Assembly (NCBI GenBank): GCA_943368345.1 | Contig: CALRKY020000011.1 | Location: 33,799 to 97,798 of the forward strand | DNA from: JADCGM01 sp943368345 | Lineage (GTDB): Bacteria > Pseudomonadota > Alphaproteobacteria > Sphingomonadales > Sphingomonadaceae | Direction of reading: 5' to 3' | DNA: 64,000 bases | Shown: one piece after another, positions 42,863 through 52,342 of the stretch | How positions within the stretch are numbered: position 1 is the stretch's first letter | Layout of the letters: each line of letters starts with the position of its first letter | Program-made: the position numbers and the translations under genes | Notes under the pieces: model-generated | Told to the model about the DNA's origin: nothing | What the model saw: only the letters and a program-made list of their open reading frames with translations | The model's database searches: none

Positions 42863-43786
42863 GTGGACCTACCAATCTGGGCCTGGGTGGCCTTCAATGC
42901 CCTTGTACTATTGCTGCTCGCGTTTGACCTTGGCGTCCTCCACCGCAAAGCGCGGGAAATCGGGGTGCGGGAGGCGTTGGCCTTGTCCGGCGGCTATATT
43001 GCCATCGCGCTGGCCTTCAACGCCTTCATTTTTTTCCAGTTTGGGGAGCAGCGGGGTCTGGAGTTCCTGACCGGCTATCTCATCGAAAAATCGCTCAGTC
43101 TCGACAATGTGTTCGTCATCGCGCTGATTTTCGGGGCTCTGGCGATTCCGCCGCAATATCAGCACCGGGTGCTGTTTTGGGGCATCCTCGGCGCGCTGGT
43201 CATGCGGGCGGCCCTGATCTTCGCCGGGTCAGCGCTGATCATGGAGTTCCGCTGGATCGTCTATGTGTTCGGCGCCTTCCTGCTGTTCACCGGCTACCAG
43301 ATGCTGCGCACCGCCGATCAGAAGCCGGATATCGAGAATAGCTCGGTCCTGCGCTTTGCCCGCAAGCATTTCCGGGTCACTGAAAAACTCGAAGGCGAGA
43401 AGTTTCTCGTCAGGCGTGACGGACTGCTGTGGGCAACGCCGTTGATGCTCGCCCTGCTGATGGTAGAGGTCACGGACCTGGTGTTCGCGGTCGATTCAAT
43501 CCCGGCGATCTTTGCAATCACGACGGATCCGTTCATCGTCTACACCAGCAATGTGTTTGCCATCCTTGGGCTCCGGGCGCTGTATTTTGCCTTGGCTGGC
43601 ATTCTGCCGCGCTTTGTCTACCTGAAGCACGGCCTGTCGATTGTGCTGATGCTGGTCGGCATCAAGATGCTGCTGGTCGATGTCTGGAAGGTGCCGACGG
43701 CGATGGCTCTGGCCGCGACTGTTGGTGTCATCGGCGGCTCCATCCTGCTGTCGATGTGGAAGACGCGCGAGCAACCGGCGGCCTGA
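42863..43786 (+). CDS. TerC family membrane protein
   Basis: A 307-residue membrane protein of the TerC/Alx group, associated with metal (manganese) export to the envelope and with tellurite resistance. Seven or more helices are visible. The acidic intramembrane segments ALLLLAFDLGVLHRK, EKSLSLDNVFVIALIF and EVTDLVFAVDSIPAI carry the conserved aspartates. I prefer GTG at 42863 because GCGGAG lies six bases upstream; an ATG at 42857 is too near. Genes of the family are often under the yybP-ykoY manganese riboswitch, but I see no such structure in the 166-bp leader. Confidence 0.87.
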   Translation: MDLPIWAWVAFNALVLLLLAFDLGVLHRKAREIGVREALALSGGYIAIALAFNAFIFFQFGEQRGLEFLTGYLIEKSLSLDNVFVIALIFGALAIPPQYQHRVLFWGILGALVMRAALIFAGSALIMEFRWIVYVFGAFLLFTGYQMLRTADQKPDIENSSVLRFARKHFRVTEKLEGEKFLVRRDGLLWATPLMLALLMVEVTDLVFAVDSIPAIFAITTDPFIVYTSNVFAILGLRALYFALAGILPRFVYLKHGLSIVLMLVGIKMLLVDVWKVPTAMALAATVGVIGGSILLSMWKTREQPAA

Positions 43787-43877
43787 ATTCGGCGGGTCTC
43801 CCTATCCCTTCCGACATTGCGGAATATGTGCGGGGCGGGCTAGCGTTCGCCTCGCACAGCATATTCGGGAGATGGAC

Positions 43878-44666
43878 ATGAGCGACCTCGGCGGCAAAAC
43901 TGCGCTGATCACCGGCGCAGCCTCTGGCATCGGACGGGCAGCGGCGCAGCTGTTCGCGGCGGCAGGTGCCAGCCTCGTGCTGGTTGACCGTGCCGAAGCG
44001 GTGGAGGCAACGCGCGACATGGTTCGCGCCGCAGGCGGCAAAGCCGAAGCCGTGGTTGGCGATGTGGCTGACAAGGCGCTGGTCGACCGCTCGGTCGCAC
44101 TCGCCGTCAGCCAGTTCGGCGGTTTGCATGCGACCTTCGCCAATGCCGGGGTCGGCGGCGGACTGGTGACGCTGCTCGATCAGACGGTGGAGGAATGGGA
44201 ACAGGTCCTGCGGGTCAATTTGATCGCGGTCTTCCTCGCCGTCCAGGCTTCTGCCCGGGTGATGATCCCGCAGGGCGGCGGGTCCATCGTCCTGACGGCG
44301 AGCGTTGCCGGTATCCGGTCGGGCGCGGGCGGCATGGCCTATTCCGCATCCAAGGCAGGTGTCATCAACATGGCAGCGACTGCGGCCAACCAATTGTCAG
44401 GGACCGGGGTCCGGGTGAACGCCATCTGCCCCGGCCTGACCGAGACCGGAATGACCCAGGCCTGGTTCGACGGCGCGCGGGCGCGCGGGACCGAGGCGAA
44501 GCTTGGGCAGCTCAATCCGCTGAAACGCGCCGCTGGCCCCGATGAACCGGCCCGCGTGGCGTTGTTCCTCGCCAGTGACGCCTCCAGCTATGTCAACGGG
44601 CAGTTTCTGGCGGTCGATGGCGGCCTGTCCTCCTCCCATCCCACGGTTCCGGGCAAAATGGCGTGA
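43878..44666 (+). CDS. Short-chain dehydrogenase/reductase
   Basis: A 262-residue NAD(P)-dependent oxidoreductase. The Rossmann glycine motif TGAASGIG, the NAG motif (ANAGVGGG), the catalytic Ser and YSASK (Tyr and Lys) are all present. GGGAG lies six bases before ATG 43878. It overlaps the alpha/beta hydrolase gene by 4 bp, so the two are translationally coupled. Its role would be oxidising or reducing a hydroxyl/keto group in the pathway that includes the downstream hydrolase and acyl-CoA ligase. Confidence 0.9.
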   Translation: MSDLGGKTALITGAASGIGRAAAQLFAAAGASLVLVDRAEAVEATRDMVRAAGGKAEAVVGDVADKALVDRSVALAVSQFGGLHATFANAGVGGGLVTLLDQTVEEWEQVLRVNLIAVFLAVQASARVMIPQGGGSIVLTASVAGIRSGAGGMAYSASKAGVINMAATAANQLSGTGVRVNAICPGLTETGMTQAWFDGARARGTEAKLGQLNPLKRAAGPDEPARVALFLASDASSYVNGQFLAVDGGLSSSHPTVPGKMA

Positions 44667-45577
44667 GCGTGGATCAACGGGCGCCGCTGGCCCGGTTTGA
44701 CGGGCAGCGACCCGACGCGCCGGACTGGTTCAGAGCGGCGTTGGCCGTCGCCCCGCACCGGCAGTCTATCGAAGTTGCCGGAGCGCAGATTGAATCGCTG
44801 AGCTGGGGGGAGCGCGGCAAGCCGGGGTTGCTGTTCCTGCACGGCAACGGTGCGACCGCCGACTGGTGGAGTTTCATCGCGCCGTTTTTTGCCGAGACGC
44901 ACCGGGTGGCGGCGATGAGCTGGTCGGGCATGGGCGGGTCGGACCACCGCAAGAGCTACTCACTCGACCTGTTTATCGAGGAAGCCTTGACGGTCGCCGA
45001 GGCCGAGGGGTTGTTTGACGGCCCCGTAAAACCGGTGATCGTTGCGCACAGCTTTGGTGGGATGTCGCTGATGGCGCTGGCGATGCGCCACGGAGAGCGC
45101 CTGCGCGCCGCAATCATGGTCGATACCCCGGTTCGCCCGGCGGGGATGCCCAGAATGGGGCCGCCGCCCAATGCCACCCGCCGCCCGCACCGGGTCTATG
45201 AAACCCTGCCCGATGCCCTTGCCCGGTTCCGCCTCGCCCCCGAACAGGGCTGCGCAAATCTCTACATCGCCGACCATATCGCCCGGACATCCTTGAAGGC
45301 AGTGGAAGGGGGCTGGAGCTGGAAGTTTGATCCGTTCCTGTGGAGCGACTTCCGGGCTGAAAGCGAAACCGAAATGCTGGGCAAGGCCAAATGCCCCTTT
45401 GCCTTGATGTGGGGCGACCGGTCGATGCTGATGCCAGCGCAGGTCACCGATCATATGCGGGGGCTGGCACCAACTGCGCCGGTTGTCATCATTCCGGAGG
45501 CCGAACATCATGTGATGATCGATCAGCCGCTGGCGTTCGTCACCGCCCTGCGCGGCCTGCTGGCGGGGTGGCCGTGA
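44663..45577 (+). CDS. Alpha/beta-hydrolase
   Basis: A 304-residue alpha/beta-fold hydrolase. FLHGNGATADWW forms the oxyanion loop and Ser130 in AHSFGGM is the nucleophile; the C-terminal PEAEHHVMIDQP supplies the histidine. The GTG start overlaps the SDR stop, and the stop overlaps the ligase GTG. Such enzymes cut esters, C-C bonds of ring-cleavage products or lactones. In this operon it would release an acid for activation by the ligase. Confidence 0.87.
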   Translation: MSVDQRAPLARFDGQRPDAPDWFRAALAVAPHRQSIEVAGAQIESLSWGERGKPGLLFLHGNGATADWWSFIAPFFAETHRVAAMSWSGMGGSDHRKSYSLDLFIEEALTVAEAEGLFDGPVKPVIVAHSFGGMSLMALAMRHGERLRAAIMVDTPVRPAGMPRMGPPPNATRRPHRVYETLPDALARFRLAPEQGCANLYIADHIARTSLKAVEGGWSWKFDPFLWSDFRAESETEMLGKAKCPFALMWGDRSMLMPAQVTDHMRGLAPTAPVVIIPEAEHHVMIDQPLAFVTALRGLLAGWP

Positions 45578-47079
45578 CGGCGTTTATCTCCATCCCGGCC
45601 ATGATCCGTGCGACTGCGCGGGCGACCCCGGACCGGCCGGCGCTGGTGCAGGACGGGGTCTGCCACAGCTATGCCGACCTCGATGCCCGGATGGACCGGG
45701 TTGCAGCCGCGCTGCACCGGGACGGGGTGGGGGCACAGGCCGTCATTTCGGTCTGCGCCGCGACCTCGCTTGCCTATGCCACGCTGTTCATGGGCGCACT
45801 CCGCGCCGGTGTTGCGGTCGCACCGCTCGCCCCCTCCTCCACCGCCGACAGCCTTGCCGACATGGTCGCGGATTCGGGGGCGAAGCTGTTCTTTGTCGAC
45901 GCCGGGGTTGCCTCCGAAATGGGCGCGGCGCTGGACCGGGTGTCCTGCAAAATTATCCGGCTGGAATCCTTTGAAGACTGGTTGGCACCGGTCGGCAGCC
46001 AGCCACCCTCGGTCATCATTGATCCCGCTTGGCCGTTCAACATCATCTATTCATCCGGAACGACCGGGACACCCAAAGGCATTGTCCAAAGCCACGGAAT
46101 GCGAGCGCGCCACGTCGACCGGGCCGAGGCGTTGGGTTATGGTGAGGCCTCCGTCACCCTGCTGTCGACGCCACTCTATTCCAACACCACGCTGGTCAGC
46201 TTCCTGCCCAGCCTTGCCAAGGGCGGGACGGTGGTGTTGATGAAGAAATTCGACGCGACCGAGTATCTCCGCCTCGCCGAGACCGAGCGCGCTACGCACA
46301 CCATGCTGGTGCCGGTTCAGTATCGCCGCCTGATGGCGCACCCGGATTTTGACACCACTGACCTGTCAGCCTTCCGCATGAAATTCTGCACATCGGCCCC
46401 GTTTTCTGCCGCCCTGAAGGCTGATGTGCTGGCGCGCTGGCCCGGCGGACTGGTGGAATATTTCGGGATGACCGAAGGCGGCGGCACCTGCATCCTTGTC
46501 GCCCACGAATGGCCGGATAAATTGCACACCGTCGGTCGTCCGGCACCGGGGCACGACATCCGCTTGATCGGAGAGGACGGGGTGCAGGTCGCAACCGGCG
46601 AAATTGGGGAGATTGTCGGCCACTCCGAAGCGGTGATGCTCGGCTATCACAACCGTCCGGAACAAACCTCGGCAGCGATCTGGACTGCGCCCGATGGCCG
46701 GAAGTTTGTTCGCACCGGTGACGTCGGGCGTTTCGACAGCGACGGGTTCCTGACGCTGATGGACCGCAAGAAGGACATGATCATCTCCGGCGGGTTCAAC
46801 ATCTACCCGTCGGATATCGAAGCCGTAATCGCGCAGCATCCAGATGTCGCCGATGTCGCGGTGGTCGGGGTTCCATCAACCAACTGGGGCGAAACACCGG
46901 TGGCGTTCATCGTGTCGCGTGGCGTCTCCGCCGACGAAATCCGGGCCTTTGCCAATGCCAAACTGGGCAAGACCCAGCGATTGGCCGCCGTTGTCCTGCT
47001 CGATGAACTGCCCCGCAGCCACATCGGCAAGGTCCTGAAGCGCGAACTGCGTGACGGATTTCAGGGGTCGGTAGCCTAG
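45574..47079 (+). CDS. Acyl-CoA synthetase (AMP-forming)
   Basis: A 501-residue ANL ligase. The P-loop is IIYSSGTTGTPKGIVQSH, A5 is EYFGMTEGGG, and the hinge and A8 region reads TGDVGRFDSDGFLTLMDRKKDMIISGG. The catalytic lysine is in LPRSHIGKVLKREL. The start is GTG 45574, overlapping the hydrolase stop (GTGA); the frame's earlier start lies inside the hydrolase. It is shorter than the ligase at 21300 and resembles short-chain or aromatic-acid CoA ligases. It ends the SDR-hydrolase-ligase operon. Confidence 0.9.
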   Translation: MTAFISIPAMIRATARATPDRPALVQDGVCHSYADLDARMDRVAAALHRDGVGAQAVISVCAATSLAYATLFMGALRAGVAVAPLAPSSTADSLADMVADSGAKLFFVDAGVASEMGAALDRVSCKIIRLESFEDWLAPVGSQPPSVIIDPAWPFNIIYSSGTTGTPKGIVQSHGMRARHVDRAEALGYGEASVTLLSTPLYSNTTLVSFLPSLAKGGTVVLMKKFDATEYLRLAETERATHTMLVPVQYRRLMAHPDFDTTDLSAFRMKFCTSAPFSAALKADVLARWPGGLVEYFGMTEGGGTCILVAHEWPDKLHTVGRPAPGHDIRLIGEDGVQVATGEIGEIVGHSEAVMLGYHNRPEQTSAAIWTAPDGRKFVRTGDVGRFDSDGFLTLMDRKKDMIISGGFNIYPSDIEAVIAQHPDVADVAVVGVPSTNWGETPVAFIVSRGVSADEIRAFANAKLGKTQRLAAVVLLDELPRSHIGKVLKRELRDGFQGSVA

Positions 47080-47191
47080 CATTCCGCCATCCGTCGCGTG
47101 GGGGCTGTACAGCCGCGCCATTGCCCGCTTATCGTGCGCCGCATGGGGACCAAGGGGAATGGTCCGGGGACGATTTCAAGGGGAAATGAAA

Positions 47192-48952
47192 ATGGCAGAT
47201 TCTGCAGCCAGTCCGACATCGGACGGCGCAACCTGGTTCGGGCATCCGCGCCCGCTCGCCCGGCTGTTCACCACCGAGGCGATGGAGCGCTTTGGCTATT
47301 ACGGCATGCGGGCGCTGCTGACGCTGTATCTCGCCGATCATTTTCTGTTCAACGATACCACGACCACCAGCCTTTATGGTGGCTTTACCGCCCTGGTTTA
47401 CCTGACGCCGCTGGTCGGCGGGTTGCTCGCAGACCGTTATCTTGGATCAAAACGTTCGGTGAAGTTCGGGGCCATATTGATGGCAGTCGGTTACTTCATC
47501 CTGTGCTTTGGCGGCGAAAGTGCCAAGCCATTCGCGACCATCGACGGTCAGCGCTACGAAGTCAGCGTCGACAAATCGACCGACGCCAAGCAGCAATATA
47601 TCATCGACGGTAACCGCAAGCTTGCCATCAAGGGGAATGAAGATGGCAGCATTACGCTGACCGCCCCTGATGGCAGCGTTGATCGCACCCTCGCCAAAGG
47701 CAGTTTTGAACCCGGTGCCGACCGCAACGAATTGTTCACGATGATCATGCTGATCGGACTATCGGCGGTGACGATCGGCAATGGGTTTTTCAAACCCAAT
47801 ATCTCGACCATGGTCGGCTCGCTCTACGAAACCGGTGACCGCCGCCGCGACGCCGGATTCACAATCTTTTACATGGGCATCAACCTGGGCTCGCTCGGTT
47901 CCCAGCTCGCCTGCCCGTTCCTTGCCGATGCCTATGGCTGGTGGGCGGGTTTCGGCCTCGCAGCAGCCGGCATGGCGATTTCCTGGGCTCTGATCCAGTT
48001 CGCTGGGCCAAAGCTTGCGGGCGTGGGCGACCCACCAGCAAATGATGGCCCGGACCGGTCACTGATGATCTATGCCGGGGCCATTCTGGCGGTGCCGCTG
48101 GTGTGGTTCCTGTTCACCAATTTGATGAACGCACCTGCTCCGGTCGCCGGTCAGGGCATCTGGGGCTATATCGTTGGCCTGCCCATTCTTGGTCAGGTGT
48201 TGTTCGCGACCTTCCTTACCTCCGTCATCGCCATTCCGATCTGGTCGCTGCGGGTAGGCACCCGGGTCGAATTTGAAATGATGGTCGCGGCCATCGTGCT
48301 GATCGTCTTCAACGTGGTGTTCTGGACGCTGTTTGAACAGGCCGGGTCATCCCTGACCCTGTTTGCCGACCGCAACACCGACCTCAGCGTCTTTGGCTGG
48401 TTCGACATCACGGCGGGGCAGACGCAGTTTTTTAACGCCTTCTTCATCGTCGTGTTCGCGCCGTTATTCTCCGCAATGTGGCTGGCTTTGGCCAGGCGCG
48501 GCTGGGAACCCGGCATCCCGGTGAAGTTCGGGATTGCGCTGATGGGGGTCGGCGCAGGCTTCCTGTTCCTCGTTTGGGGAACGCAGTTTGTCGGGCCGGA
48601 CTACCGCGTCGGCATCTGGTGGCTGGCGGGCCTGTATCTGCTGCATTCGCTGGCAGAGCTGTGCATCTCCCCGGTCGGCCTCAGCATGATCACCAAATTG
48701 TCCATTGCCCGGATTGTCGGGATGATGATGGGCGTCTGGTTCCTGTCGATCAGCTGCGCGCAATATGTCGCCGGTGTCGTTGCGCAGGTGGCGAGTGTCG
48801 AGACGGTCGGCGGACAGGTCACCAACCTGAAAGTCAGCCTCGACACCTATGCCGGGGTGTTCACCAACATCGGCCTGATCTCGGCGGGCATCGGTGTTGT
48901 CCTGCTGCTGATCTCGCCGCTGATCAAAAAATGGATGCATGGAGTTGATTGA
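47192..48952 (+). CDS. POT family proton-dependent oligopeptide symporter with a large loop insertion
   Basis: A 586-residue symporter that imports di- and tripeptides with protons. The ATG at 47192 is eight bases after AAGGGG; 47186 is too near. TEAMERFGYYGMRALL in helix 1 carries the ExxER-type motif and GGLLADRYLGSKRS is the PTR2 signature. Between helices 3 and 4, about 70 residues (109-180) form a soluble insertion (FATIDGQRYEV ... GSVDRTL) not found in the usual ~500-residue members. It overlaps the next amidohydrolase gene (TGATG), linking peptide import to hydrolysis. Confidence 0.9.
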   Translation: MADSAASPTSDGATWFGHPRPLARLFTTEAMERFGYYGMRALLTLYLADHFLFNDTTTTSLYGGFTALVYLTPLVGGLLADRYLGSKRSVKFGAILMAVGYFILCFGGESAKPFATIDGQRYEVSVDKSTDAKQQYIIDGNRKLAIKGNEDGSITLTAPDGSVDRTLAKGSFEPGADRNELFTMIMLIGLSAVTIGNGFFKPNISTMVGSLYETGDRRRDAGFTIFYMGINLGSLGSQLACPFLADAYGWWAGFGLAAAGMAISWALIQFAGPKLAGVGDPPANDGPDRSLMIYAGAILAVPLVWFLFTNLMNAPAPVAGQGIWGYIVGLPILGQVLFATFLTSVIAIPIWSLRVGTRVEFEMMVAAIVLIVFNVVFWTLFEQAGSSLTLFADRNTDLSVFGWFDITAGQTQFFNAFFIVVFAPLFSAMWLALARRGWEPGIPVKFGIALMGVGAGFLFLVWGTQFVGPDYRVGIWWLAGLYLLHSLAELCISPVGLSMITKLSIARIVGMMMGVWFLSISCAQYVAGVVAQVASVETVGGQVTNLKVSLDTYAGVFTNIGLISAGIGVVLLLISPLIKKWMHGVD

Positions 48953-50370
48953 TGCGTAGCCTTCTCACCATAGCCGCGCTGCTGGCGACGGCGGCCTGTG
49001 CGACCACCGGGACCAAGACGGCGGAATCAAAAGGCCCGCCGCCGCCGGTAATCACTATTCCGGATGATCCCTATCCGTCGACCTACAAACCCTATGGCAG
49101 CGTGCCGACGCTGCTGCAGAACGCCACGATCTATGACGGGCGCGGCGGGCGGATCGATGGCGGCATGGTGCTGTTGCAGGACGGCAAGGTCGCAGCGATT
49201 GGCAAGGCTGTCACCGCACCGGCGGGGGCCACTGTCATTGATGCGACCGGCAAATGGGTGACACCCGGCATCATCGACATCCACAGTCACCTGGGCGATT
49301 ACCCGTCCCCCGGGGTGCAGGCCAATTCCGACGGCAATGAAGTGACCGGCCCGGTGCGGTCGGAGGTTCAGGCCGAACATTCGATCTGGCCGCAGGACCC
49401 GGGCTTTAGCCGCGCACTCGCCAATGGCGGCATCACGGCGCTGCACATCCTGCCCGGTTCGGCCAATTTGTTCGGCGGGCGAGGCACTACCCTTAAGAAT
49501 GTCGAAGCGCGCTCGATGCAGGGGATGAAATTCCCCGGCGCACCCTACAGCCTCAAAATGGCCTGCGGGGAGAACCCGAAGCGCGTCTATGGCAGCCGCA
49601 ATCAGGCTCCGGGCAGCCGGATGGGCAATATGGCGGTCAACCGCCAGACCTGGGCCAAGGCAGTCGAATATCGCCGCAAATGGAATGAATACCGGGCGAA
49701 GGTGGACAAGGGTGCCGCCAAGCCCGGCGATGCCCCGTCGCGGGACCTGCAGATGGAGACATTGGCGCTGGTGCTCGACGGCAAAATCCTGGTGCAGAAC
49801 CACTGCTACCGTGCGGACGAGATGGTCAATGTCATCGATATGTCGAAGGAATTTGGCTATAAGGTCAGCACCTTCCACCATGCGGTCGAATCCTACAAGA
49901 TCGCTGACCTGCTGAAGGAAAACGATATTTGCTCGGCAATGTGGGCCGACTGGTATGGCTTCAAGATGGAGTCGAACGACGGCATCCGGGAGAATCTGCC
50001 GTTCGTCCACGCCGCCGGGGGCTGCGCCATCACCCATTCGGATGATGCCGACGGCATCCAGCGGCTCAATCAGGAAACCGCCAAGGCGATGGCCGATGGC
50101 AACCGGGTCGGGCTTGGCATCACGCCAGAGGTCGCCTGGACCTGGCTCAGCTACAACCCGGCCAAGGGCCTCGGCATTGCCGACAAGACCGGCAGTCTGG
50201 AGGTTGGCAAGATGGCCGATGTGGTGCTGTGGAACGGCGATCCGATGAGCGTTTACACCCGGCCGGAGAAAGTCTGGATCGACGGTGCAATGATGTTTGA
50301 TGCCATCACCGGCCTGCGGCCCGTCAGTGATTTCGAGCTGGGTCAGCCCGGCGAGGGAGATGTGAAGTGA
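48952..50370 (+). CDS. Exported amidohydrolase with intact metal site
   Basis: A 472-residue amidohydrolase-superfamily protein with a signal sequence (TIAALLATAAC; a lipobox is possible but weak). The metal motif IIDIHSHLG supplies His111 and His113. Later ligands are in QNHCYRADEM, STFHHAVESYK and ITHSDDADG, completing a TIM-barrel metallohydrolase. C-terminal GSLEVGKMADVVLWNGDP is the usual imidazolonepropionase-like end. It starts on the POT stop (TGATG) and overlaps the next paralogue by 4 bp. The probable substrate is an amide, peptide or lactam in the periplasm. Confidence 0.88.
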   Translation: MRSLLTIAALLATAACATTGTKTAESKGPPPPVITIPDDPYPSTYKPYGSVPTLLQNATIYDGRGGRIDGGMVLLQDGKVAAIGKAVTAPAGATVIDATGKWVTPGIIDIHSHLGDYPSPGVQANSDGNEVTGPVRSEVQAEHSIWPQDPGFSRALANGGITALHILPGSANLFGGRGTTLKNVEARSMQGMKFPGAPYSLKMACGENPKRVYGSRNQAPGSRMGNMAVNRQTWAKAVEYRRKWNEYRAKVDKGAAKPGDAPSRDLQMETLALVLDGKILVQNHCYRADEMVNVIDMSKEFGYKVSTFHHAVESYKIADLLKENDICSAMWADWYGFKMESNDGIRENLPFVHAAGGCAITHSDDADGIQRLNQETAKAMADGNRVGLGITPEVAWTWLSYNPAKGLGIADKTGSLEVGKMADVVLWNGDPMSVYTRPEKVWIDGAMMFDAITGLRPVSDFELGQPGEGDVK

Positions 50371-51671
50371 AGCTGATCCATACGCTCCTCGCCGCAGCGG
50401 CGTTCACAGCTGTGCCGGTTGCAGCCCAAACCATCGCCATCACCAATGGCAAGGTGGCAACCGTCGCCGCTGCCGATCCGGTTGACGGCGGCACCGTCGT
50501 CATCCGGGATGGCCGCATCACCGCCGTTGGCCGGGGTGTCGCGGTTCCTGCTGGCGCAACGGTCATCGACGCCGGTGGCAAATGGGTGACCCCCGGCATC
50601 ATCGCCGGCTTCTCCCGGCTCGGCATCGTGGAAATCGACGCGGTTGACCAAACCGATGACAGCAGTGCCGACAAGTCGCCCTTCTCGGCGGCGCTCGATG
50701 TGGCGTCATCGGTCAATCCACGCTCGGTGAACATCCCGATCAACCGGATCGAAGGGCTGACCCGCGCTGTGGTGGCCCCGTCGGCTGGCGAGGCGATTTT
50801 TGCTGGCCAAGGGACCATCATCGGACTTGGCGGCGGCGATGACACCGTCATGCGCGCCCGGGCCTTCCAGTTCATCGAACTTGGGGAGCGCGGGGCCAAT
50901 CTGGCCGGCGGATCGCGCGGTGCGGCCTTCCTCAATTTCCGCAATGGCCTGCACGAGGCGGAGGATTTTGCCCGCAACCCCAAGGGCTATGAAGGTGGCA
51001 AGGACCGCGATGCGATCCTGACCCGGCTTGATGCGGCAGCGCTGGTGCCGGTGGTGCAGGGGCGTGTCCCCGCGATCATCCATGTCGAACGGGCGAGCGA
51101 CATCACCGCATTGCTCGACCTGCGCCGCGAATTTCCGGCGATGAAGCTGATCATCGTCGGCGGCGCAGAAGGGTGGATGGTCGCCGACAAGCTGGCGGCA
51201 GCGCGCGTACCCGTCATCGCCACAGCCACGCAGAATCTGCCCGGCCGGTTTGAAATGCTGGCGGCGACCGAATCGAATGTCGGCCGTCTGGTGGCCGCTG
51301 GTGTCACCGTCGCGCTCGGCATGATCGACGATAATGACACAAGGCAGGTCCGCCTGTTGCCGCAGCATGCCGGAAATCTGGTGGCGATGGCGAAGCTTCC
51401 GGGCGCGGTCGGGCTGACCCATGCGCAGGCTCTGGCCAGCATAACCAGCGCACCGGCCAAAATCTTCGGCATGACCGATCTCGGTACGCTGGAGGCCGGC
51501 AAGCGGGCCGATGTGGTGATCTGGGACGGCGACCCGCTCGAACTGTCGAGTGCGCCCGTCGCGGTTTATATCGACGGAAAACCGGTTCCGCTGACGTCCC
51601 GGCAAACCCAGTTGCGCGACCGGTATCTGCGTCTCAATCCCGAAGGCATGCCATATCAATATAAGAGGTAG
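50367..51671 (+). CDS. Exported amidohydrolase paralogue with a degenerate metal site
   Basis: A 434-residue protein with a signal peptide (cut after PVAAQ). The same amidohydrolase scaffold as the gene before it is evident (GKWVTPGII at residue ~72; GTLEAGKRADVVIWDGDP near the end). The HxH ligand pair is missing: residues 80-86 read AGFSRLG instead of DIHSHLG. The later HHAVE segment is replaced by GGAEG, and the SDD by DDND. One candidate His remains in IIHVERA. The protein may therefore be an inactive structural or regulatory partner. GTG start overlapping the upstream stop. Confidence 0.85.
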   Translation: MKLIHTLLAAAAFTAVPVAAQTIAITNGKVATVAAADPVDGGTVVIRDGRITAVGRGVAVPAGATVIDAGGKWVTPGIIAGFSRLGIVEIDAVDQTDDSSADKSPFSAALDVASSVNPRSVNIPINRIEGLTRAVVAPSAGEAIFAGQGTIIGLGGGDDTVMRARAFQFIELGERGANLAGGSRGAAFLNFRNGLHEAEDFARNPKGYEGGKDRDAILTRLDAAALVPVVQGRVPAIIHVERASDITALLDLRREFPAMKLIIVGGAEGWMVADKLAAARVPVIATATQNLPGRFEMLAATESNVGRLVAAGVTVALGMIDDNDTRQVRLLPQHAGNLVAMAKLPGAVGLTHAQALASITSAPAKIFGMTDLGTLEAGKRADVVIWDGDPLELSSAPVAVYIDGKPVPLTSRQTQLRDRYLRLNPEGMPYQYKR

Positions 51672-51676
51672 GACCG

Positions 51677-52342
51677 ATGGAGCAGCTCGCATTGGCGTTG
51701 GTGGCGTTTGTTGGCAGTCACGAGTTGCTGTCCCATCCGCTCCGCAAAACCGTCACCGACCGGATTGGTGAAAAGGCGTTCCAGGGGCTGTATTCGCTGG
51801 TCGCGCTCGGCACATTTGCGTGGGTGGTGATGGCCTTCCGCGCTGCGCCGGTCGAGATGCTGTGGGTTGCGCCGGACTGGGTATGGACAGCTGGCAGTCT
51901 GGTGATGCTCGCCGCCTCCATCCTGTTCGCCGGGGCGTTTATCGCGCCAAATCCGTCGCTCAATATGATGGGCGGGGTACTGGCCAAAAACCCGCTGCCG
52001 CAGGGGGTGATGCGGATCACCCGTCACCCGATGCTGTGGTCGTTCGGACTTTGGGCTGTGGTCCATGCCGCTGTTGCGGGGACGGCCGCAGTGCTGCTGC
52101 TGTCCGCCGGGATGGGGTTCCTGTCGTTGTTCGGAGCGAGAATGCTCGACGGCAAGAAACAGCGGCAGCTGGGGGCCGGTTGGGTGGCCTTTGAAGCGGC
52201 CACAGCCTTCGTGCCGTTCGGACGCGGCTTTGCCCTTCCAGGCTGGAAGGCGACGGTGGGCGGCGTCCTCGTCTTTCTCGCCGCGACCTGGCTGCACCCC
52301 CGGCTTGGCGCGCCCGTCGTTGGAATTTGGGAGTATCTATGA
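51677..52342 (+). CDS. NnrU family membrane protein
   Basis: A 221-residue membrane protein with about six helices. FVGSHELLSHPLRKTV at the N-terminus and MRITRHPMLWSFGLWAVVHAAVAG in the middle fit the NnrU/isoprenylcysteine-methyltransferase-like family. NnrU was named from nitric oxide/nitrite reductase regulation loci, but its biochemistry is unsettled. It begins 5 bp after the amidohydrolase and overlaps the next SDR gene by 4 bp, extending the operon. Confidence 0.85.
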   Translation: MEQLALALVAFVGSHELLSHPLRKTVTDRIGEKAFQGLYSLVALGTFAWVVMAFRAAPVEMLWVAPDWVWTAGSLVMLAASILFAGAFIAPNPSLNMMGGVLAKNPLPQGVMRITRHPMLWSFGLWAVVHAAVAGTAAVLLLSAGMGFLSLFGARMLDGKKQRQLGAGWVAFEAATAFVPFGRGFALPGWKATVGGVLVFLAATWLHPRLGAPVVGIWEYL

